Shown here: positions 1 to 10,790 of the stretch, one piece after another | Position numbering within the stretch: the first letter of the stretch is position 1 | How the letters are laid out: every line of letters begins with the position of its first letter | NCBI GenBank assembly: GCA_905147135.1 | Contig: LR990056.1 | Span: 2,490,001-2,554,000 of the forward strand | Direction of reading: 5' to 3' | Length of the DNA stretch: 64,000 bases | Origin: Blastobasis lacticolella | Taxonomy: Eukaryota > Arthropoda > Insecta > Lepidoptera > Blastobasidae | The notes under the pieces: model-generated | Seen by the model: the letters and a program-made list of their open reading frames with translations, nothing else | What the model was told of the DNA's origin: nothing | Databases searched by the model: none | Made by a program: the position numbers and the translations under genes

Positions 1-1085
1 CTTCCTACTTCTTGTTGTCCATTTCCCTCGGTCTTCGGCATCCTTGGTGGCGAGTTTGTTGGCACGCATGTCATCCCAATAACGTAAGGCCATCGCTTCT
101 TGGGCGGCCTCTCTTTTCAGTGCCTAGTAGAGGTGGCAATTAGTTCCCTACGTCTGCGCGACGTGGCCATACCATCAACGACAGCATTCTTGCAGCTTGT
201 ATTTGATGACACGGACGTGAAGGCTACCGCGAATGTGAGTGTATCGAAACGCCCTACATCCACCACAGCATCTTCGTTTCCGTGACGCGAAGCTCGTGTT
301 TGTTCCGCTCTAGTAGACGCCATGTCTCGCTGTCGTATAGAACGACAGGTTTAATAATGGTCTTATAGGCCTTTTCTCTTTAGCTTTACAAATGACACCC
401 TTCACCTCCCGCCATTTGATACAAACCGCGAATATTTGGGATTTGATGTTCCGCTAAGTACAGATCCAAGGTATCTGACCTAATCCGTGCGCTCAACCAC
501 ATCTTCGCCTATGCGGGTAGAGGATATTCTGCCGGCCATCGCCATTTTAGTTTCAGACTGATGTTTTCAAGTGACTCCTTTCATCTATTCACACGTTGCA
601 CTAGTCGCCCTTGTCAGAGACTGTAAGCACGATATCATCAGCACACATGAGCAGCCAGGGATACATCGGTTGCTGGCTGTCTTCGTACTGACAATATTAA
701 ATATCGCGCTGAACAGAAAGGGGCTGGGCACAGAGTCCTGATGTATCCAACGTTAATAGGAAACGGCTTGGTGTCACCAACAGCAGTCCTAATTATGGAG
801 TCAGAATCGCGGTACATGTTCTCGATAATGTCAAGTAGTCAACGCCTTAGACCACAACGTCAAATCATCTGACGTGGGACACAGCCAAAGGCCTTCCTCA
901 TGTGCAGAATTAGGAAATGCAGAGTACTCAGGAAATAAACGGGGTTAATGGTTCCATATCTTCGCTGAAAGCACTTATCTAAAAACGTCGGCCATTGTAA
1001 TGAAACATTGATAAAACTGCGTCGAAATCGATCTATCCGTTCCGGAGCTACGATTCCACAGTAGGGGTCGCAAATCAGGATCCTG
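1..1085 (-). mobile_element. RTE-type LINE ORF2 remnant, copy A
   Basis: Read on the minus strand with frameshifts, this is the C-terminal half of an endonuclease/reverse-transcriptase protein. Visible pieces are a region around KAFGCVPRQ (890-865) that matches the RT block normally written EKAFDRVPR, a MYRDSDSIIRTAVGD-like block (about 820-770), a KPVVLYDSETW-like block (about 345-305) and a GRPKKRW / DDMRANK..KDAED end (about 110-30). Stops and frameshifts are frequent, so it is dead. It is cut at its 5' side by the SINE at 1096 and continues left of the window. Confidence 0.75.
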
Positions 1086-1095
1086 GATACCAAAA

Positions 1096-1430
1096 ATGAT
1101 CTCATCTTCGCGTTGATGTCCCGGTTGTGCTCTCGCGCACGCGGTCCCGGGGTCCACCTTGACCATGATCCAGGATTTGGCGGATCAGGCGAATTATAGT
1201 GGAGCGACTGCCATTAGACCTCCATGCCCTGCTACCAAGGGAACCTGACCAGATTAGATCATGGTTACACATTCAGTCTTCTGAATGTGCAGGTTTCATC
1301 ACGATGTTTTTAGTATTCAAATAATGTACATTACTCAGAAACGAGTAATTGGTACATGGCCGCAGCGGGATTCGAACCCGGTATCTCTCGCTTACGAGTC
1401 GGATACCCTAACCGCTAGACTATCGACGCT
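1096..1430 (-). mobile_element. tRNA-derived SINE, copy A
   Basis: On the minus strand the first ~70 bases look like a tRNA: an A-box region (TAGCGGTTAGGG) and a perfect B box, GGTTCGAATCC, at 1378-1368. The tRNA-unrelated body contains the AAACATCGTGATGAAACC and CAGATGGCAGTCGCTCCAC-type blocks shared with the SINEs at 13516, 16002 and 18002, and the 3' end is the ACAACCGGGACATCAACGC tail. The partner in copy B is 34238-34572. This family accounts for every tRNA-like match in the window. Confidence 0.85.
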
Positions 1431-2160
1431 ACTTCCCGGATATAAAAATACGCCGTCAAAATACCAGTATTTATTTTACAAAAACCGGGATTTTCAGCAT
1501 TTAATAAAAATAAAATTAAATATTACGTTTGCAATATTAGAATCAATTTTATTTTCTTATTAACCTTAAAGATGATTAGTAATATTGTATTTAAGATTTA
1601 ATACTAGTCAAAACGTTTGTAACTGACTTATGCTCCAACTGAAGTTGATCTGGCTGGCTGATGACAGTTCTTCTTCAGACAGACAGTTCTAATTGGATCT
1701 AAATTTGGACTGACATGGAGGCGTTTTTGTATAGGCTTCTAAACACATAATCATGCTGAGTTTGAGATATTTTAGCATCTTTCTGGTCAGAAAAAACACA
1801 GCTTAAGGTCCTTCGAATCGTCCACAAGGTAGTTCATAAAAGCTAATAATGGAGGCCGCATTTACTTATAGATCTTCTGTACGATCTACCACAGCATATG
1901 CATATATATTTATTGATTCTAGACTTATAGTTTCAACCACAGTGTAAATATCTAGTATATTGTTGAAATTGGTCGGCATATAACTATATATTTTCTCCCT
2001 ACTTTCCTACTGCTTCCTTTTTAACAATTAGATAGATATATTATGTCCTACTCAATAAAGAAATATTAACTTTTTACTTTTTGGCTTTAGAAAACACAGC
2101 TTTGAAGTCAACAAACCTTCATACAAAACAAATAATAGTTTGTTTCAACAAGATTTTCTC
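1431..2160. other. No gene recognised; short repeat tail near 2000-2090
   Basis: AT-rich DNA without a supported gene. About 2000-2090 holds a TCCTACTCAATAAAGAAAT tail that recurs near 27198 and 28945, probably the 3' end of an old non-LTR element. The matching stretch in copy B is 34573-35302. Confidence 0.5.
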
Positions 2161-2164
2161 AAAC

Positions 2165-2310
2165 ATCTTTATATTAAAAGTAAGTAAGTAAGTAAAAACT
2201 ATATATTACACACATATTATAAGACAATATACAAAAATCAGCATAATATACATGCGCGCAAAGGCGGTCTTATCGCTTTAATCGATCTCTCCCAGACCTT
2301 TGGGAAGAGA
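2165..2310 (-). mobile_element. Non-LTR retrotransposon 3' tail
   Basis: A run of AAGT repeats (2180-2195) is followed by a block containing AAGGCGGTCTTATCGCTTTA and TCTCCCAGACCTTTGGGAAG. This looks like a LINE 3' end lying in minus orientation, with the tetranucleotide run as its tail. The copy B partner is 35307-35450. There is no coding part. Confidence 0.5.
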
Positions 2311-2977
2311 AAATTGGGGAATTTTTTTTTTTTTAAATTTGTTAATTTTCCTAGAAAAAATCCTTTTGTAAGATATGCTAGCCTTTGTAAGTCCAATTTA
2401 AGTCTGTCTATCAGTTTTATGTAAAGAAGAACATAATAAACAAAAGTTTATAATAAATTAAGTACACTAGCAATTTCTTCAAATCCCAAAAATCTCGAAA
2501 ATACCGGAAACCCGGTATTGACCCCACGTTACAACCGAAAATACCGGTTTTAAAAATACATACAGGTATTGCGACCCCTATTCCACAGACACATTCCATT
2601 ATACACAGATCTACATACTCTTTTTTTGACAGGGCTCAAAATCACTATTTGTATATTAATTAATAATATCACACTCTTACCTATAATATCACACATTTTG
2701 GCCAGCCAGAGGTTATTTTAACACACTAATGTACACTTAAACATAAACATGCAACAAATTGTCTGTTGATACTGGTCAATGCAATTTATACTGAGAATAC
2801 TGACTGTCTACAAAAGTTGTAAGTGGTACAATGTGGTGCAATAATGTGTAACGTCATTTTATATGGTATCAGTGTAGTAGGTAAGAGTGTGACTCACATG
2901 ATGAAGGAGGCTATGCTCACATGCACTGGTTTAACTCATCAACGTAATGTTAATCAATAAATGTTTCTTACATATTG

Positions 2978-3170
2978 TAGTGTGCTTTTGACCACTGGTA
3001 TAAGAGGAATAGGTGTATTTGCCACAAATATAGCACCGATATATACCAAATTATACGATGAGAACTTAATGAATTCACATTTTTTAAACGAACAAGATTT
3101 TATAAACACAAAACAGCTGATCGATGCGAGGAGTGACCTTGTCATGTCAACTGTCACCGTGACGTCTTTA
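2978..3170 (+). other. Exon-like fragment of unknown protein
   Basis: A pyrimidine-rich stretch ending TTGTAG at about 2979 precedes an open frame with protein-like composition (TTGIRGIGVF... APIYTKLYDENLMNSHFLN). The family is not recognised. The copy B partner (36103-36309) has a 12-base duplication that adds four residues and then diverges in frame, which argues against present constraint. It may be a stray exon carried by an old element. Upstream 2640-2960 holds nothing recognisable. Confidence 0.25.
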
Positions 3171-3224
3171 TGGATGCGTTCACCGTAAGAAGATTTTAAA
3201 AGTTATCAGCGGAAAGGGGCCTTA

Positions 3225-3605
3225 CAAAAACAAATCATATACTTGACGGCGCATCGAGTTATTAGTCGTGAAAAGATGTCTATCGGTTAGATACTCTTTA
3301 GCTGGTCCTTGTTTGTTTGTTTTGTCGGTGGTTAGTTAACAATGGCAGCGCGCGCACGCATTATTGTGCGCTGTGATGTTCTTGTTTTGATTAACACCAG
3401 AAATCAAGCACCCACAAGGAATTGCTATATAAGTCACGAATACCAATACCATAGCCTTTAAACTAACGACGTTGTAAGTTTGTGTCGTGGTGGACCGCGG
3501 GCCCTCATGCGCCGCGCTGGAAAAGTCGGCCCTGATGTTAAAATGGTGATGATAGATCCAATTATAATGATGTCGGCTATCTAGACTCTAGGGCGCCGAT
3601 ATACT
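3225..3605. other. Block present only in copy A
   Basis: At the matching place in B (about 36390-36415) this stretch is replaced by a short A/T run. It contains a SINE-tail-like patch (GTGGACCGCGGGCCCTC, 3490-3506). No ORF or terminal repeats could be assigned. Confidence 0.5.
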
Positions 3606-4430
3606 TTTTAAAAAGCATCAAGTTCCGTGCAGTTCAAAGACACGCTTAAGGCCTGTCTTTGAATAGGATTGCTTAGATTCGTACGATGAGGGCTTTTCGG
3701 TGAACTGCTACTGCACGGTTAGAACGCCTCGGTGAATGGTTATTGTCTTTAGCCTGCTACAGACCTACAATCTACATTGATCTTTTGGCACTTGGATGAG
3801 AGCGTGATCATCAAAAATCAACTCCAGCTGTCTGTCAAAAGTGACGGTTTATAAGATGGCGGCGTTAGTTCTTATTTCAGCCGCGTGCCAAAATATCCTT
3901 GTAGATCTTTAACTATCTACCAACTATCCGCGACAGGTCGACATGTCAATTTTCTAATTACATAAACGAAATCACTTCTGAATCTTCTACCTCACAATAA
4001 TATATTATAGTGAGCTGATCTGATGATGGAGTCGGAAAGTGGCCAAAAGAACCCTTAAATAAAACAAAACAATTGAATTGAATTTAGACTCGTTTGATTT
4101 GCATGACCTAAACCAGTCCTGGAAGGTAGGCAGGTTCTGGTTGTGGAGCCGGATGTTGACCAGAAGGTTCCAAGTGCGTTAGTCACATACATTATGTATT
4201 ATTTTAGTTCCGACTTCTTGCTCTTCCGTGCATTCCTTCTACAGTGACTGACTAATGAAGACGTCCGTCTGTATACAACTAGATGGATAGTGAAAATAGC
4301 GTTGAACGTGTGTAAGTTCGTGTGAACATAGGCTGTCTTATCTATGTGGGCTAAGTCACAATATGAGGAGGAAGATTCGGACATGTGGTAAAAAGAAATA
4401 TCGACATTGATTTTTTTATCGAACAAATCC
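3606..4430. other. No gene recognised
   Basis: Unique-looking sequence shared with copy B (36410-37215). No supported coding region, RNA gene or terminal repeats were seen. Confidence 0.4.
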
Positions 4431-4436
4431 TGAATC

Positions 4437-4790
4437 ATGGTCATGGCGGCCCCGGGCCCTCGTTTTTGAGGGCACAACCGTGACATTAACGCCAAGATGA
4501 TGATTTTATAATGTAAGAGAGAGGAAGTTGTGCTGTTTCGCTGAGCTGCCTTCAGGAAACAGGGAAGCCGAGCTGAACCAAGCCGAGCTGCGTTGAGCTG
4601 AGCCAAGCTGATCCGAGCTGAGCTGATAGAAATGCTGAGCTGTACTGTTGAAATGCTGTGCTGAATTAATTAATTGCTGAGCTGCGCTGTGCCATAAAAT
4701 TGATTGAAGTATAGATATTCTGTGGTGGTGATAGGCTCTGTCGGGCATGCATTGTTGGGGCACCGTCCGGCTCTGTCTGGCATTGTCAGG
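4437..4790. repeat. SINE tail plus degenerate GAGCTGA-type simple repeat
   Basis: 4437-4505 is a SINE 3' end (GGCCCCGGGCCCTC ... CCAAGATGATGAT). 4530-4690 is a degenerate array of GAGCTGA/GCTGAGC units that yields Ala/Ser/Leu-rich translations on the minus strand; these are not genes. The partner in B is 37223-37576. Confidence 0.7.
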
Positions 4791-5039
4791 CGTGGTCGCC
4801 GCTCTTGCACCAAATTCTTAAACACATTTATAATAAACGTTTAACGTCTTTTTGTATGAAATGTTGTATTTATCTTATGCTTAAATGCGATTATAAATTT
4901 TGTGCAAGCCACCCTTAATAATTTGTATTTCATTTATATCACCGACCTATTAGTGTTTATTTTCAAATATTTTATTAATAATTTATTATTTTTACATTTT
5001 TTGAAACTACTATATGAACACAAAAACTATAAGAACCTA

Positions 5040-5717
5040 AAAAGCATCTCTTGAGTCCTTCTCTGATCTACGTCCTATCTCCAATCTAACATTCCAATGC
5101 AAAGTCCTCGAGCACCTTATCCACTACCAACTTTCCGTTTTTCTCACTTAATACAATCTCCTCAAACCTCTCCAGCCTGGCTTCCGACCAGGACACAGCA
5201 CTGTCACTGCTTTGGTGAAAATAACTAATGACATCAGGATGAGGATGGGCATGTTACGGTTCTAGCACTCTTGGACTTCAGCAATGCGTTCAACACTGTC
5301 GACCATGACGTTCTCCTGGGTATTATGCGCTCGCTTAACATCTGTAAGGATGTTGTTGAGTGGTTCGGTAGTTATTTAGTAGGGCGACGTCAGCGGACTC
5401 GTATGGATGACTCCCTCTCAACGTGGAATAAAGTGGATGCTGGTGTCCGTTTTCCTTTGCTTTTCGCTCTTTTCATAAACAACATCACCGGTAACATTAG
5501 ATACAGTTGTTACCTCTAGATAAAGTCGATCCCTCCGTTCTTCGCGTGATCGAACGTTAGTGATGCCCAGTCATGCTACAAGGTTCTACGGCAAATCATT
5601 TACTGTTCAGTCGGTGCGTCTGTGGAATGGTCTGCCCCGTGGGGTTAGGTGTTCTGATATACCTGGTTTATTCCGGGGGAGATTGAAGCAACATCTCCTA
5701 GACAAACAAAAATGAGG
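5040..5717 (+). mobile_element. Truncated Jockey/CR1-like LINE RT fragment, copy A
   Basis: Frames in the plus direction give a PGFRPGHSTVTAL block (about 5176-5215), then LLDFSNAFNTVDHDVLL (5265-5315), the RT motif A region with its catalytic Asp, then WFGSYLVGRRQR. A C-terminal block (VRLWNGLP...DIPGLFRGRLKQHLL, about 5610-5700) follows directly, so the RT active-site centre is deleted. The copy in B is 37826-38503 with almost no change. It is a dead fragment. Confidence 0.8.
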
Positions 5718-5725
5718 TCCTTCGT

Positions 5726-6160
5726 CTGAGCTAACAACTTGATTAACAACACGGCCTTTATAAAGAAATATGAAATGAAAGCTTTCATACCATTGCGGCA
5801 AATTTAGTAAACAGGCTTAAACAGATTTGTACCAGTTGCGATTTCCAACACTGAGCTCTACAACAAGCTATCGTCAATACATGGGATTACTGCGATACGT
5901 AGATTTACTACGAAAATTGATACGGAACGCATTCCGTTACAAACAGTATCGTATTACTCTGATAACGTACAATACGACTTATTCTTTTACCGTGTATTTG
6001 AGTATTATGTACAGTGCAAGAGTATAAATCAATGGCCACTTTAAGAATCATATTCCTTTCGAAATATTATATATGAATATAATATAAAAATATATGCAAA
6101 TAAACACTACAATGCAGTGGTTTAACAGGTTGTACAGCATTCATAAATTAAATTTTTACT
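5726..6160. other. No gene recognised
   Basis: AT-rich sequence shared with 38512-38945. Only short open frames are present. Confidence 0.4.
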
Positions 6161-6174
6161 TATTATATAAAATG

Positions 6175-6480
6175 CCCAGGGCGTAAAGCAAGAGTCCTTT
6201 GGGCATAAGGGACAGCAAATGCTCCCTTCTTTTAGCAGACTGATTTTGGCTAAAGCTGCATAACATACCGCTAAGCAAATGTATGTAATGGAAAACAAAG
6301 ATACTCTATATGCGCCAGCTATCACAGTTACAGAGATTGCGTAACGCCTGACCAAATAAAGTGTGCAATTTTTTTTTATTGTGTACAGTGATAAGCGAGC
6401 AGAGAGCCCACCTGATGATAAGTGGTAACTGTCACCCATAACATCTACGATTCTTACATTTAGGTTGCAGTTACAAAAAT
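6175..6480 (-). mobile_element. SINE/LINE tail in minus orientation
   Basis: Contains AGCCCACCTGATGATAAGTGG and TGTCACCCATAACATCTACG next to an A/T run. The same tail is seen in plus orientation at about 15500-15665 (GGGCGACAGTTACC, CATCAGGTGGGCTGTC). Copy B has this tail split by an insertion at 39209-39580. Confidence 0.55.
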
Positions 6481-6599
6481 GAAAAACATGAACGAAATAA
6501 GTGTTGATGCCGATCTTAAAAATGATCTCAGCAACAATACAGAAATTATGTCCATTCTAGTTAAAACTTTAGTGGAATTAGCCAATAATGATAAGGTAC

Positions 6600-7000
6600 C
6601 AATACGCTTCGCTGGGTCAGCGGAGGGATTTTGCCTTCCATTGTGAAACGGTATTTGTTCTCAAGAACTGTTTGACATGATGCCTAAATTCTATCATCGC
6701 ACCGCTCGCCACCGACAGGGAGTTCATCCTCACACCTTGGAACCAAATTGCTTGCGAACTGTGCGATTCAAAGGAACTTTCTCAAACTCTAAGGTTGTGG
6801 AATGAACTGCCTGGAGAGGTTTTCCCTGAAGAAGTACAATATAGAGTTCTTTAAGAAAGGGATGAAAAGGTTTTACTGGGTCGGCAATGCGTGGGGGATG
6901 CCTCTGGTATAGCAAACGTCCATAGGCTGCGGTGACTGCTTACCATCAGGCAGGACGTAAGTTTTACAGACACACCTTTGTGGTGGAAAAGGAAAAAAAT
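6600..7000 (+). mobile_element. LINE ORF2 C-terminus and 3' UTR, copy A
   Basis: With frameshifts the plus strand encodes WNELPGEVFPEE..YNIEFFKKGMKRF, the end of a Jockey-like RT protein. The 3' UTR follows, with GCAATGCGTGGGGGATGCC and CCATCAGGCAGGACGTAAG. The related tail at 11960-12110 and the partner in B at 39750-40130 belong to the same family. Confidence 0.7.
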
Positions 7001-7129
7001 TATACTAACTTTTACTTCCTTTCAAGAATCCCTTATTAAGCATTTAAATGGACAGTAGTCCTAAAATGCATCAATTAATTATAGCGCATTGTATTAGCAA
7101 TACATCTAATGCGCTGATTACATTGGACA

Positions 7130-7306
7130 AAATTCAGAAGCAAAAGCGTGAGAGCAAATCAAAGTGGAATACTCATACAATAAGGTCCATTTTTGTATCT
7201 CTTATATTACTTCGCTCCGCTTTTCAAAAGCCATGATACAAAAATCGACCTTATTTTATGAGCAATACCACTTTGATTTGCTCTCACGCTTTTTGCTTCT
7301 GAATTT
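7130..7306. repeat. Foldback (long-TIR) element, copy A
   Basis: The two ends are inverted copies over about 65 bases: AAATTCAGAAGCAAAAGCGT at the left, and its near-complement ending GCTTTTTGCTTCTGAATTT at the right, with only ~45 bases between the arms. As RNA or single-stranded DNA it would form a long hairpin. A smaller hairpin (GCGCATT..AATGCGC) lies just before it at 7084-7114. The partner in B is 40275-40455. Confidence 0.8.
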
Positions 7307-7309
7307 AGG

Positions 7310-7714
7310 CTAGTGAATTTAGTCAAATGTAGTCAGCGAATAAACTGCCAACTTTCACGATTGTTGACGGAAACGGCCTAGTCCTCAAAGTTACCCGAAA
7401 GTGCATAGGTTCCGCCCGCTCTCATTACCCCGCGTTCTCCTACAACTCATTGTGCTTACCTACAAATTTTGTGCAGAATACCCAATTTGTCTCGTGTTGT
7501 CATTTACTTGTAATCGAATCCACCTCGAATTGTGACATAACTAAAAATAGCGGACTAGAGACCCAGATCAATATCGACATATTCGAAAATAGTGATCTGG
7601 GGGGCGCTTCTCATGCCGTGACATATCAAAATAGACATTTTCTCTATTAAAAGAACTGTATTAAAACGTTACTGAATTGATCTTCTACACTCATAATATA
7701 CACCTGTCGAAGAT
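7310..7714. other. No gene recognised
   Basis: Sequence shared with copy B (40459-40790). No gene or repeat family could be named. Confidence 0.35.
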
Positions 7715-7860
7715 AGTTTCGTAAATATTTATCACACTTTATAAAGCACCTACTTACTCACTTTCTGCATTGTCTGCTGGTTGACTGGAAGATAAAGCCT
7801 TAATGGCTTTAAGTCCGCCAATTGTATTATTGTGCAATAAAGGTTTAAATAAATAAATAA
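7715..7860 (+). mobile_element. LINE 3' tail, present only in copy A
   Basis: An insertion of about 145 bp relative to B (about 41040) ends in TGTGCAATAAAGG and then AAATAAATAAAT repeats, which is typical of a non-LTR 3' end. The site is uninterrupted in copy B. Confidence 0.65.
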
Positions 7861-8507
7861 ATATTTATTGCTGCAATAAACATTTCAATGTCATTATTAA
7901 GGGAGATATGTGACTAGAAAAATGTCGAATTCGAGATGACACAGCGTGAGAATTAGGCCGCTGACGAAGCGTGGACATAAAATAAGGAAATGTTAATTAG
8001 GTAAATGAGTATCTACGGTTTATTTCTAAGAAATATTGGAGGAACATTATCACATATTTTATTTTATTTTGATTTTATTTATTACCCAAAAGTAAATACA
8101 ATTTCATTGTGATTATATTCAATATGTCACAAATGTGTTTTCAGTTAGGGAGCGTCCGTTACAGTACCTACAGATATAAATTCTTATACAGAAATATAGG
8201 TTACAATATAAATTCAAATGTCTGATATAATGTCGATTTCAGTTTAAAAAAGTGTTAAGGTATTACTGAGAATTCGAACTATGTTTTTCCTCCGTGTGTC
8301 TCCAAAATTTTTAAAATTATTTGTGTTTCCCTACCAAAATAAACTAGTTCTGGGAAATGAACCTATTGGTTATATTCTGTCGTGAATAGAAGTACCTACA
8401 TTTTCCTCAAACCTTTCAAGGAATTTATACAATCAGCTAGATAATATAATTCCTATCTTAAACCTGAATTAATACTTTATTATTTTCTAAAAAAGAAACT
8501 TCATCAC

Positions 8508-9621
8508 TTAGACGCTAGTCAGCCAGGTTAAGCAGGCCTCCAGGCAGTCGCTCTTGCTACCAAAGTTGTTGAGGTTTCCGCCACAGCCTCCGTAGGTGAA
8601 ACGCATACAATGAGCCATTCTCTGGTTGAAGTAATACTTGGTCATGAACAGTGTGCAGTCGCCCACGGCTGGCGGTAGCTTGCACCTCTCGTTGATAACT
8701 GAAAGGAACCATCATTGAGCGCTTTTATAATTCGTAACGTGACGATGTTATCGTGGATGTCCACTTAGGGTCGACGTTGCCAAAGTAATTTAAAATTTTT
8801 TAAATTTTCTTGGCAAAAATCAAGTTGGTCACCGTTTGAATCGAGAACTTTCTTATTTTACTGATTATTTGACTGAAGTCAAATAATCAGTCAAATAAGA
8901 CTGACTTTAATATCGCTGAAAAGCGAAACTGACAAGAGGATGTAATGCATCTCGGCTTTTTTATTTGTAGAACCCACACAAGAGGATATGTACCTAAGCA
9001 CTGTCGCTACGTAAGTCGAAATATAGGTAAAAAAACGGGCCTGGTAGTGAACGGGCAGACCAAAGTTTTGTGGTTCTCCTAACTCTCTACTATCGCTACA
9101 AAGTGGAATTTTTCTTGTACTTCATCACGTAGGTTGACCTATTCCGCCCTCACAGTCGCCCAGTACTGCTAAATAATTAGAAATTCACTCACCGTCATAC
9201 TCTGCAGTAACCTGTGACAAATCAACAATTGAAGTTGAGAGCATTTATTAGATAATGTTATAAGGTATTGCATGTTAGGCTATCTTTCGTTTGTATAATG
9301 TACCTCCACTATCACTCACTGTATCACTTCGTAACAAAACAACATCATGATATCAGCCGAACGACGCCAACTGGGCATAGGCCTCCCCCAGAGATCTCCA
9401 CAAAGGCCGGTCCTGTGCCTTCCGCATCCAGCGGGTACCTGCAAGCTATACCAGGTCGCCGGTCCACCTTGTGGGAGGCCTGCCCACGCTGTGTCTTCCG
9501 ATAAACAAACAAGACGATTTGCGATAAATTGATTAGTTGTACTCATTTGCAGTCCGGTACAAAAAATAACCATTAGGCCTACTACGGTGATCATTTTGTC
9601 ATTACCTATTTTAATTTTCAT
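8508..9621 (-). pseudogene. Secreted single-Kunitz-domain protein, copy A, donor mutated
   Basis: Same three-exon gene as 46902-47996. Exon 1 is 9621-9547 (25-residue signal peptide), exon 2 is 9211-9193 (19 nt) and exon 3 is 8698-8508 (Kunitz domain, six Cys, stop). Exon 3 is intact and differs from B by an Asn-to-Ser change near the end. The exon 1 donor is the odd feature: copy B has CAA|GTGAGT, copy A has CAA|ATGAGT, so the invariant GT is lost and normal splicing should fail. TATA box, initiator and AATAAA signal are preserved. An upstream signal-peptide exon (17010-17060) plus linker exon (14264-14315) has phases that could splice to exon 3 and bypass the defect, so loss of function is probable but unproven. 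Confidence 0.65.
9348..9503 (+). repeat. Interspersed repeat in Kunitz intron 1, copy A
   Basis: Block starting GATATCAGCCGAACGACG, with GCATAGGCCTCCCCCAGAG and CCACCTTGTGGGAGGCC. A second diverged copy lies at 14925-15050 (CATAGGCCTC ... CCACAATGGCTGG ... GAAGGCCTACCCACG). The partner in B is 47723-47878. Confidence 0.65.
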
Positions 9622-9680
9622 AGGCAATCCACAGTTAATGATAGTATTTTCAGCACTGATACACCATCAGAACTGCTTTC

Positions 9681-9686
9681 TTTATA
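9681..9686 (-). promoter_or_regulatory. TATA box of Kunitz gene, copy A
   Basis: TATAAA on the minus strand, followed 29 bases downstream by an arthropod-type initiator TCAGT (A at 9657), 36 bases before the ATG. Copy B has the same at 48056-48061 and 48032. Confidence 0.7.
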
Positions 9687-9899
9687 GCTGTTGTTTCATA
9701 ACACTGACCTATTGTGCCCGACGAGAATACTGGGAAAGGTAATTAGTTACTGTTTTTATTAGACTTATATTTATAATGGTCTACATGGCTTATTCTCTCT
9801 GTTCTGGGAAAATATTCCCTTCACACACTGCGTCGTCGGTCCTTTGAAATTACGACCTTTCAGTTACGGAAAAAATATCACATGTAGATGGATTCGTCA

Positions 9900-10150
9900 T
9901 GGTTGTTTTTTTTATGTAATACGGCAGACAAACAGGTGTGCGGGCTATCTGATGGAAAGTGGTCACCGTCCACAGTGGTACCAATGCGTTGCCCACATCT
10001 TAGGAGACCTCTAATATACCTCATGAACGATCCCATGTCATAGTCCAAAGGAAACACTGTGGCTGGGAGCTCATTCCACATCTGAATCGTACGAGCGAGT
10101 AACGTTCTTTCGAATCTTCGCGTGTACACCACTAGGGAGTCCACGTAATG
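9900..10150 (-). mobile_element. LINE ORF2 C-terminus and 3' tail, copy A
   Basis: On the minus strand a frame reads RRFERTLLARTIQMWNELP then FPLDYDMGSFMRYIRG, a LINE ORF2 end, and runs into the GGCAAACAGG/CACCTGATGGAAAGTGG-type 3' UTR. Related tails lie at 13035, 17760, 48245 and 51990. The B partner is 48245-48512. Confidence 0.7.
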
Positions 10151-10194
10151 GTGATGAGTACCCAGCCCACGTTGTTGTTGAGTTGGGTTGAGTA

Positions 10195-10345
10195 CCCACC
10201 CAGTGTATAATAAGTATGTATTTAAAAGTATTTAAGTAGTACATCAGTTATCTAGCACCCATAGTACAAGCATTGCTTAGTTTGGGGCTAGATGGCGCTG
10301 TGTGAATTTGTCCATGAATATTGATTAATTATTAATTATTATTTA
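10195..10345 (+). mobile_element. SINE 3' part
   Basis: Contains GCACCCATAGTACAAGC and GGGGCTAGATGGCGCTGTG ahead of an A/T tail. A longer copy, in the opposite orientation and with a tRNA-like head, lies at 50795-51010. Confidence 0.6.
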
Positions 10346-10788
10346 GTGTTGTTGGGGATGCCGTTATTGTGGTGGAACACGCTTCTGCCCATTTTCGGGT
10401 CGGTAGAGGAGAGTGATCCGCCTACTTTCTTGACATTATGTAGTATCGCAATTTTTGTTACGTAGAAACGTAGGTAAGTTCACGTATCGTAGATATTATG
10501 GGCGATAGTTACAGTACCGCCATCGGCTGGGCTGTCTCCTATTGAGTAGGTATTGAACTACTGAGTAGCTTGAAATACTTTGCGTGTACACCACTAGAGT
10601 CCACGTAATGAGTACCCAGCCCACGTTGTTGAGTTGGGTTCAGTACCCACCCAGTGTGGTTGGGGATGCCGTAATTGTGGTGGAAGTCTACTGCCCATTT
10701 TGGTGTGGTCCGCCTACTATCTCGACATTATGTCGCATCTAGAGTTTATCTGGCAGAAAATATCGTGGGTGCTACTCAACAGCAGAAG
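10346..10788. repeat. Duplicated LINE 3' debris
   Basis: The block TGAGTACCCAGCCCACGTTG ... GTACCCACCCAGTG ... GGGGATGCCGT occurs at about 10155-10210 plus 10350-10375 and again at about 10605-10680. No coding sequence is present. Copy B carries only one version (48520-48600). Confidence 0.5.
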
Positions 10789-10790
10789 TA

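Noticed and set aside
1368..1430. tRNA gene on the minus strand
   Set aside because: A and B boxes are present, but there is no proper acceptor stem pairing and the sequence continues into a SINE body shared with other SINEs. The same applies to 13516, 15260, 16002, 18248, 34510, 50945, 52465 and 62100.
4199..4763. Ala/Ser/Leu-rich minus-strand frames
   Set aside because: They are translations of the GAGCTGA simple repeat and a SINE tail. The same applies to 36985-37549.
9316..9627. A 103-codon frame starting at the Kunitz signal peptide
   Set aside because: It reads through the exon 1 donor into intron and the interspersed repeat. The phases of the three-exon model fit better. The same applies to 47691-48002.
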